In this document: piece after piece, positions 58,208 through 64,000 of the stretch
How positions within the stretch are numbered: the stretch's first letter is position 1
Layout of the letters: each line of letters starts with the position of its first letter
Origin: JAWKWH01 sp963669285
GTDB taxonomy: Bacteria > Pseudomonadota > Alphaproteobacteria > Rhizobiales > Rhizobiaceae
Assembly: GCA_963669285.2 (NCBI GenBank)
Contig: CAXXSI010000030.1
Span: forward strand, 186,001 to 250,000
Direction: 5' to 3'
DNA: 64,000 bases
The notes under the pieces: model-generated
Database searches by the model: none
What the model saw: only the letters and a program-made list of their open reading frames with translations
What the model was told of the DNA's origin: nothing
Program-made: the position numbers and the translations under genes

Positions 58208-59092
58208 TCACCGCTGCCGGATCAGTTCGAGCAGGATTTCCCGCCATCTCACCAGCGGAAACAGATGAGCCGTGTTCTTCAACAGATGGAACGTGCTGTT
58301 TGGCAGCCGGGAATGTTGATATTCGCCCTGGCCCAGAGGAACATTCTGATCGATTTCGCCCTGCCAGACGTCGATGTGAACCGGAATATCATCGAGTTTG
58401 AATCCCCAGGGGCTGTTGATGACAATGTCGTCCAGCGCCGGGCCCTCGGCGCCCTGCCTGTATCCTTCCTTGATATTGGCGCCCATCAAAGCCTGCAGGT
58501 CGGGGCGTGTCGCCACCGCCCGGTCATCTTCTCCGTTACCACCGGCAAGCATTGATCCGACCTCGCTGCCGGATTTGGATTCCATGAAAGCCGCCATCGC
58601 CTGGCGAAAAGGCAAAACAGCTTCGGGCGCCTCGCGGGCGTTCTTCATCCATTGCGCGATTTCCGGCGCCAGGCCTTGCAGCGGCTCCGGCCGGTCATAG
58701 GGAGCAATGCCGCTCAAGATGGCCCCGGCTACAACACGGTTTGGCAATTCATGGGCGCAGCAAAGCGCATAGGCGCCGCCGGCGGACCAGCCTTCGACAC
58801 GGATTTTGTCAATTCCCAGACTGTCGGCCACCGCGGTCACCTCCTGCGGCCAGTCGAGCAGCGTTCGCCCCGGCTGCGGATCGGAAAGCCCGTGTCCGGG
58901 CCGGTCAATGGCAACAAACCGTACGCCGATGTCCTCGAGCATTGCCTGATCGCCCGGCCATTCCAGCCTGGAACCTCCCGAACCATTGAAATGAAACACC
59001 GGTATGCCGCCCGGATCGCCATATTGCGCGAAGGCAAGTTTTCGTCCGCCCGCCCGTTCGATCATCAAGGGTGCTTCGGATTCATTCGGCAT
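58208..59092 (-). CDS. Alpha/beta-fold hydrolase
   Basis: 294 residues. Oxyanion region FHFNGSGGSRLEW, nucleophile elbow EGWSAGGAYAL (G-x-S-x-G), and C-terminal catalytic His in LLKNTAHLFPL. Substrate unknown. It lies 72 bp downstream of the BCCT transporter gene on the same strand and could be cotranscribed with it. Confidence 0.85.
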   Translation of the reverse strand: MPNESEAPLMIERAGGRKLAFAQYGDPGGIPVFHFNGSGGSRLEWPGDQAMLEDIGVRFVAIDRPGHGLSDPQPGRTLLDWPQEVTAVADSLGIDKIRVEGWSAGGAYALCCAHELPNRVVAGAILSGIAPYDRPEPLQGLAPEIAQWMKNAREAPEAVLPFRQAMAAFMESKSGSEVGSMLAGGNGEDDRAVATRPDLQALMGANIKEGYRQGAEGPALDDIVINSPWGFKLDDIPVHIDVWQGEIDQNVPLGQGEYQHSRLPNSTFHLLKNTAHLFPLVRWREILLELIRQR

Positions 59093-59164
59093 CAGGGATC
59101 TCCACTACATCAACCGTTCGGGCCTCAGAAAAAACGGCCGCCACGAGGGCGGTCGTCAGGGGCT

Positions 59165-60784
59165 CTAGCCCATTTCTTTGCGGGCTTTGCTGAGCCCGAT
59201 ATAGAGGCTGACACACATCAACAGCAGCACGATGGCAAACGGGAAGCCGGTCGATACCGCCATCGCCTGAAGCGCGGTCAGGCTCTGCGCACCGCCAACC
59301 AGCAGCAGCGTAGCAGCCACGAGGCCTTCAAATGTGCACCAGAACACCCGCTGCGAAACCGGCGCGTCGGTCTTGCCGCCGGCGGTAATCGTGTCGACGA
59401 CCAGCGAACCGGAATCGGATGACGTGACGAAAAACACGATCACCAGCACAATGCCGAGGAATGATGTGATCGAAGCCAGCGGCAGTGGTTTCAGCATTTC
59501 GAACAGTTTCAGTTCGAGGGCTGCATCCTTTACCGGCGCAGCGGAATCGGCCATTACTTGGCTGATGGCGGTGCCGCCGAACGTTCCCATCCACAAGACG
59601 CAAACGAGTGTCGGGACGATGATGACGCAGAACACGAACTCGCGCACCGTACGGCCCCGTGAAACGCGGGCGATGAACATGCCTACAAACGGCGACCAGG
59701 ATATCCACCAGGCCCAGTAGAAGGCGGTCCAGCCCTGACTGAAATTCGCGTCATCGCGCCCGACCGGCATCGACAGCGGGATCAGCTCTTTCACATAGGC
59801 CACGCCACCGGCAAAGATCGTTTCGAAGATCGTCAGGGTCGGGCCAACCAGAATGACGAATATCATCAGCAGGAATGCAAGAACGATGTTGATCTCCGAC
59901 AGCCGCTTCACACCGCCGTCGAGGCCGCGAAGAACGGATATCAGGGCGGCGGCGGTGATCACCGCGATCAGCAACACTTTCATGAGGTTGGATGTCGGAA
60001 TGCCGAACAGATAGTTGAGGCCCGCAAGAGCCTGTTCGGTGCCGAATCCAAGCGAGGTGGCAAGGCCGAACATAGTGGCAAATACTGCGAGCGTGTCGAT
60101 GATATGGCCGGTCCAGCCCCATACCGCATCACCGAACAGCGGGTGAAATGCCGAGCGCAATGTCAGCGGCATACCGCGGTTGTAGGTGAAGAACGCCAGC
60201 GCCAGCGCCACCACGGCATAGATGGCCCAGGGATGGAGCGCCCAGTGAAAGATCGTCGCTGCCATGCCGAGATTGCGCGCGGCGATCTCGTCGCCTGCGG
60301 CTGCTCCCAGCGGCGCCCAGTCTGTTCTGGCCGCGCCTTCCACGGCCGTTCCGCCCATCGAGGAGGCAAAATGCGACATCGGTTCCGAAACGCCAAAGAA
60401 CATCAGCCCGATTCCCATCCCGGCAGCAAACAGCATGGCAAACCAACCGAGGTAGCCATAGTCCGGCGACGCATCCTGACCGCCGATGCGAACTTTTCCC
60501 AACGGCCCGAGCATCAGGTAAAGGCAGAACAGGACGAAAATGTTGGCAGCAGACAGGAAAAACCAGTCGAATGTGGAAGTAAGGAAGGGTCTGAGCCATC
60601 CAAAAAACGATGTGGCGCCTTCCTGAAACATCAAAGTGATGATGACGAAGGCAACAATCGACAATCCGGAGATCAGGAAAACGGGATTATGAAGATCAAG
60701 CCCGAATGGCGTGATATTATGCTCGCCAATCGTGTGATTATACTCCGTCTCGCCGCTGTCCGCGGCGGCTGGTTCAACTGTCAT
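59165..60784 (-). CDS. BCCT-family transporter (betaine/carnitine/choline type)
   Basis: 539 residues with about twelve membrane helices. The family motif is clear: GMGIGLMFFGVSEPMSHF and later FYWAWWISWSPFVGMFIARVSRG with the conserved Trp-rich helix. Imports a quaternary-ammonium compound, driven by sodium or protons; no long osmosensing tail is seen. ATG 60784 follows AGGAGG at a proper distance; a longer frame was rejected. A perfect palindrome lies 112 bp upstream. Confidence 0.9.
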   Translation of the reverse strand: MTVEPAAADSGETEYNHTIGEHNITPFGLDLHNPVFLISGLSIVAFVIITLMFQEGATSFFGWLRPFLTSTFDWFFLSAANIFVLFCLYLMLGPLGKVRIGGQDASPDYGYLGWFAMLFAAGMGIGLMFFGVSEPMSHFASSMGGTAVEGAARTDWAPLGAAAGDEIAARNLGMAATIFHWALHPWAIYAVVALALAFFTYNRGMPLTLRSAFHPLFGDAVWGWTGHIIDTLAVFATMFGLATSLGFGTEQALAGLNYLFGIPTSNLMKVLLIAVITAAALISVLRGLDGGVKRLSEINIVLAFLLMIFVILVGPTLTIFETIFAGGVAYVKELIPLSMPVGRDDANFSQGWTAFYWAWWISWSPFVGMFIARVSRGRTVREFVFCVIIVPTLVCVLWMGTFGGTAISQVMADSAAPVKDAALELKLFEMLKPLPLASITSFLGIVLVIVFFVTSSDSGSLVVDTITAGGKTDAPVSQRVFWCTFEGLVAATLLLVGGAQSLTALQAMAVSTGFPFAIVLLLMCVSLYIGLSKARKEMG

Positions 60785-60895
60785 TGGATCCTCCTCTGGA
60801 AATGCGCGACGACAGCCCCCCATTGCTGCCGCCGCGCCGCAACATTATGCGACGTTAGTATGAGGTGATCTACCAGCAAGCGGTCATCGCAGGTC

Positions 60896-60923
60896 GTTTT
60901 TGGAACATTCCTGTTCCAAAAAC
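60896..60923. promoter_or_regulatory. Palindrome upstream of the BCCT gene
   Basis: GTTTTTGGAAC-ATTCCT-GTTCCAAAAAC: 11-bp perfect arms with a 6-bp spacer, between the SMP-30-type stop and the BCCT start. The GGAAC/GTTCC core reads as a dimeric regulator site; no nearby regulator gene is visible. Rest of the 260-bp gap: nothing recognised. Confidence 0.55.
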
Positions 60924-61044
60924 GCACTCCAAAGCAAATATATAAAGCAAAGCTAAAGTATTCAGCCCGGATAAACATCACCAGAAGCTAATATTCAAAT
61001 ATAGTTTCGGCCCGTGCTGGCAGTCTGTTGGCCGATCCAGCCGA

Positions 61045-61929
61045 TTAGTCGTTCAACTGGAACGATGGATCGAACAACCCGGCAAAACCGCTTTCCATAA
61101 TAAAGGTGTTTCCGGCTTCAGGGTCTGCGCTGCGCTGCGTCTCGTCCATACCCTGCCAGGCAGTGGTAACGATCATTTTCTCGCCGTTTGTGCCGCAAAA
61201 GGCAGGACAGCTCGCTTGCCGGGCCGGTATCGAGATCGTCTCCAGTTTGCGGCCATCTTCGGCATAGGCGTTCACGCACCCGGCACCCCAACGTGCGTTC
61301 CACAATACGCCGTTGCGGTCTATGACAGCGCCGTCGGGTGCCCCCTTGTCCAATCCTTTATCATGGAACACGGTCGGTTCGCCGTCGGGCAGCCCTGTTG
61401 CCGGATCCACCGAAACACGCATGATCTCACTTGTTGCCGAATCGGCGAAATATCCCGTCGTTCCATCAGGTGAAAAGCAAATGGCATTAGGGACGGTAAC
61501 GTTGTCGTACAGCGTAAGGACTTCCCTGCCGCGGCACCAGTAAATTGCGCCGGCGCGGGGTTCCGCATTCTTGCCCATCGTACCGATCCAGAGCGCGCCG
61601 CTTCGATGTGTTCGCCCATCGTTGGACCGGGTTATCGAATTGTCCGCTTCCAGCGGCAGATGCAGGGACAAATCTCCCGAATTGCGGTCGCGGACATAAA
61701 GGCCGTCCTCCATGGCAATCAGTTGGCGGGCGTCGTCTATTCGCGCCAGAACCGACGCCATTCGCGGCAGTTCATAGCGCATTGTCAGTCCGGTTTCGAA
61801 ACTGTGCTCGTAGAGTGTACGACCGACGATATCGAACCACCATCCGGTGTCCGTAGTGGGGTCATATGTCGGTCCTTCACCGAGTTCCAGCCTGCCATCC
61901 TGCAGCGTTGATAGGTGCCGTTGGTTCAT
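61045..61929 (-). CDS. SMP-30/gluconolactonase-family protein
   Basis: 294 residues from ATG 61929. Beta-propeller lactonase with metal-binding residues: Glu in LGEGPTYDPTT, Asn in NSITRSNDGRTHRSG, and Asp in GAPDGAVIDRNGVLW. Converts a sugar lactone (gluconolactone, arabinolactone or similar) to the acid. The longer frame to 62130 has no homology and was dropped. Single gene; the substrate cannot be named. Confidence 0.88.
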   Translation of the reverse strand: MNQRHLSTLQDGRLELGEGPTYDPTTDTGWWFDIVGRTLYEHSFETGLTMRYELPRMASVLARIDDARQLIAMEDGLYVRDRNSGDLSLHLPLEADNSITRSNDGRTHRSGALWIGTMGKNAEPRAGAIYWCRGREVLTLYDNVTVPNAICFSPDGTTGYFADSATSEIMRVSVDPATGLPDGEPTVFHDKGLDKGAPDGAVIDRNGVLWNARWGAGCVNAYAEDGRKLETISIPARQASCPAFCGTNGEKMIVTTAWQGMDETQRSADPEAGNTFIMESGFAGLFDPSFQLND

Positions 61930-62159
61930 AGCGTCGATGCCCTTTGTTTTGTCGGCACAATGCACCAGTCCGGATTGCGACGACAGCGATTTTTCGACCG
62001 ATGACGCTAGTTGTTGCGAACCTAGGCCCGACGACTGCACAACCACCCTGACAACACATGGAAGCAGCCTCGCCAAACCAGGCGTCGCGCCACCTATTGA
62101 CGGCTTGGCCATTCTGGCGCGTTGTGCCAATCTGACGGCATCACGGAGGAGCCAGCATT

Positions 62160-63623
62160 TTGCAGCGGCAATTGTTTTTATTGTTTGCGGGATTGGTCGC
62201 GATAGTTACCGGGCTCTTTGCCGGCCCGTCAGATGCGGTTGCCAAGAGGGTCGCACTGGTCATCGGCAACTCGGCCTACCAGCACGTCGCCGAGCTGGCC
62301 AATCCGAAAAACGATGCCGATGCGATTGCCTCGTCGCTCGATACTCTTGGCTTTAAGGTTATCACGGGCACGGACCTCGATCGCAATGCGCTGGAGGCGG
62401 TTGTCAGGGATTTTGCCCGCGCATCTCGCGGAGCCGAGCTGGCGTTGTTCTACTACGCCGGACACGGCCTTCAGGTCGGCGGGAAAAACTATCTTATTCC
62501 GGTCGATGCGGAATTGGTCGACGAGACCGACCTGGATTTCCAGACGGTGTCCATGGACGCGGTCATCCGCAATATGGAGCGGGAACGGCGCACCAACCTG
62601 ATCATTCTCGATGCCTGCCGCAACAATCCGCTTGCCAAGAACCTGGCGCGGTCGATGGGCACGAGATCGGCCAGCATCGGGCGGGGCCTGGCGCCTTTGG
62701 AGACCGGGGTCGGCACCCTGATCTCGTTTGCCACGCAACCGGGCAACGTCGCCCTGGATGGCGATGGCAGCAACAGCCCGTTCACGACGGCGCTGCTTCG
62801 CCACATCAATACGCAGAACCTCGACGTGGCACTGATGATGCGCAGGGTGCGCAGCGACGTGATGGGCGCAACCGGTGGCCAGCAGGTGCCGTGGAGCAAT
62901 TCATCGCTCACCGACGCGGTCTATCTGAATGAGGGACAAGATGGATCCGATAATAATCCGGCCTTGTCCGGCGGAGCGGATCTGCAGGCATGGCTGGCGA
63001 TAAAAGATACCGACAGCCCCGCCATGTTGGACAGTTTTATCAGCCAGTTCCCCGACAGTGTCTACGCCACCTTTGCCAAGGCACGGCGCAACGAGTTGGC
63101 GGAAAAGACAGTCGCGTCACGCGAAGATGGGTCGTCCGGAACGCTTGCTATTCACGATGAGCCGCCGCGCGCACCGGGTGAAGACTGTGTGAAAATGGCC
63201 GACGGCATGTTGCTTTGTGCAAGTTCGGTACTGGCCTCGCAGGGCAAGAACTCTTACCGCGCCCGCAATCTCCTCGATGACAAGCGCAGTACAGCCTGGG
63301 TCGAAGGAAAAAAGGGCGACGGGATTGGAGAATGGATCCTGATTGACTTCGGCGAACCAACCAGACCGGGTTCAATCGAATTACGCAACGGCTATACCAA
63401 GAACGATGACATCTACGGCAAGAACAGCCGCGTACGGGAGGTCCAGATTGTCACGTCTGCCGGAGAACGCCGTTCGTTAACCCTGCGCGATACCGGGTCG
63501 TTTCAGCGCATCGACCTGTCCGGTCTCGGCGAGATGCAATGGCTTCAACTCCAAATCGTGTCCGTCTATCCCGGGTCGAAATATGCCGACACGGCGATCA
63601 GCGAGTTGCGGGTATTCAGGTAG
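62160..63623 (+). CDS. Secreted caspase-like (C14) protein with C-terminal NADase-type glycan-binding domain
   Basis: 487 residues, TTG start after GGAGGAG. A signal peptide (1-26) is followed by the caspase fold: KRVALVIGNSAY, His102 in FYYAGHGLQ and Cys153 in IILDACRNNP are both intact. After a linker, the last 130 or so residues (NLLDDKRSTAWVEGKKG, GEWILIDFGEP, RLRNGY-like strand, REVQIV) match the discoidin-like glycan-binding module found with NADase proteins. Probably a periplasmic or outer-surface protease or scaffold; target unknown. A VanX-type gene follows within about 30 bp, so a cell-wall role is plausible. Confidence 0.85.
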   Translation: MQRQLFLLFAGLVAIVTGLFAGPSDAVAKRVALVIGNSAYQHVAELANPKNDADAIASSLDTLGFKVITGTDLDRNALEAVVRDFARASRGAELALFYYAGHGLQVGGKNYLIPVDAELVDETDLDFQTVSMDAVIRNMERERRTNLIILDACRNNPLAKNLARSMGTRSASIGRGLAPLETGVGTLISFATQPGNVALDGDGSNSPFTTALLRHINTQNLDVALMMRRVRSDVMGATGGQQVPWSNSSLTDAVYLNEGQDGSDNNPALSGGADLQAWLAIKDTDSPAMLDSFISQFPDSVYATFAKARRNELAEKTVASREDGSSGTLAIHDEPPRAPGEDCVKMADGMLLCASSVLASQGKNSYRARNLLDDKRSTAWVEGKKGDGIGEWILIDFGEPTRPGSIELRNGYTKNDDIYGKNSRVREVQIVTSAGERRSLTLRDTGSFQRIDLSGLGEMQWLQLQIVSVYPGSKYADTAISELRVFR

Positions 63624-63655
63624 GACCGGCGATACGTGCGCTTTTTTGCAGCGCT

Positions 63656-64000
63656 TTGGTTGCCGCCCTGCTGGTGACGGTGGCAGCGCGCGCAGAATCA
63701 AAACAGCTTCTGCCCGCCGGCTTTGTGCACCTTCGATCGATCGACCCGACCATTCATCAATCTATCCGCTATGCCGGCGCTCAAAACTTCACCGGAAAAC
63801 CTGTTCCGGGCTATCGTGCTGCCGAATGCGTGATCGTCAGGCAGGCGGCCAAGGCACTGAGCGGCATCCAAAAACAATTGAAATCGCAGGGTCTGGGATT
63901 GAAGCTGTTCGACTGCTACCGGCCGGCAAAAGCGGTCGCCGCCTTTGTCCGCTGGGCCGTGGCCAAGGGCGAGAATGGCGATCTGAAAGCCCGCTATTAT
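63656..64000 (+). CDS. D-alanyl-D-alanine dipeptidase, VanX/M15D type (partial)
   Basis: Runs off the window. Signature sequences of M15D peptidases are readable: IRYAGAQNFTGKPVPGYRAAE and LGLKLFDCYRPAKAVAAFVRW, containing the zinc-site neighbourhood and the conserved Arg. An export signal (ALVAALLVTVAARA) precedes. The start is unresolved: TTG 63656 leaves a short n-region. GTG 63636 fits a ribosome site and a better signal peptide only if the TTTTTT run at 63641-63646 is one T too short. It follows the caspase-like gene closely. Confidence 0.8.
   Translation, partial: MVAALLVTVAARAESKQLLPAGFVHLRSIDPTIHQSIRYAGAQNFTGKPVPGYRAAECVIVRQAAKALSGIQKQLKSQGLGLKLFDCYRPAKAVAAFVRWAVAKGENGDLKARYY

Overview
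The window looks like chromosomal DNA of a free-living alphaproteobacterium, most likely of the order Hyphomicrobiales (Rhizobiales). This rests on gene content and moderately high GC, not on a marker gene. Supporting content: a DUF1127 small protein, a divergent katG/oxyR pair, rlmE overlapping a Ppx/GppA phosphatase with a basic N-terminal extension, a UTRA-type GntR regulator heading a BMP nucleoside-type ABC operon, and a perfect FNR/FixK box. No phage, plasmid, integrase or CRISPR array is visible. The only mobile-like element is a 264-bp MITE-like sequence.

Layout. 1-3.4 kb: a cut-off CobW-type GTPase, a secreted D,D-carboxypeptidase and an M20 amidohydrolase. 3.5-9.7 kb: a tightly overlapping catabolic operon (SDR, MarR, enoyl-CoA hydratase, acyl-CoA dehydrogenase, aryl-CoA ligase, RidA) facing a kynurenine-formamidase-like hydrolase; it resembles aerobic 2-aminobenzoyl-CoA (anthranilate) degradation, but its hallmark monooxygenase is not in view. 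9.7-14.2 kb: an OmpR-type response regulator and a multi-PAS hybrid kinase. 14.3-15.6 kb: DUF1127 and an alpha/beta hydrolase behind a repeat-rich upstream region. 15.8-20 kb: a membrane glycoconjugate cluster (UbiA/DPPR-synthase-like, GtrA, methyltransferase, glycosyltransferase), with the MITE inserted in it. 20-26 kb: MTA/SAH nucleosidase and a partner gene, thioesterase, RsmB-like methyltransferase, katG. 26.4-33.2 kb: oxyR, a secreted unknown, MAPEG, a glycine-rich autotransporter-like gene, guaB. 33.4-40.6 kb: YjgN-like protein, M48 protease, Tat-exported MBL hydrolase, MFS pump, rlmE, ppx and tRNA-Gln(CTG). 40.7-50.6 kb: a ten-gene minus-strand operon for uptake and breakdown of a nucleoside-like compound. 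50.9-64 kb: an LRR-like protein, an FNR-box-associated pair, a repeat-tailed SH3b protein next to a two-component system with repeats in its sensor loop, a MarR/SdiA-regulated-protein divergent pair, a BCCT carrier, an SMP-30 lactonase, a caspase-like protein with a glycan-binding-type tail, and a cut-off VanX-type dipeptidase.

Sequence quality dominates interpretation. Between about 7.5 and 33 kb nearly every long gene, including guaB and katG, is broken by single-base frameshifts, mostly one extra base in a short homopolymer. From 33.3 to 63.6 kb I see none. These look like sequencing or assembly errors, so broken genes there are annotated over their full inferred extent and should not be read as gene decay.

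The most interesting candidates for new biology are the nucleoside-type operon with its palindromic operator, the hexapeptide-repeat SH3b protein beside a sensor kinase with decapeptide repeats in its extracytoplasmic loop, and the FNR-boxed DUF6969-like/CMD pair.
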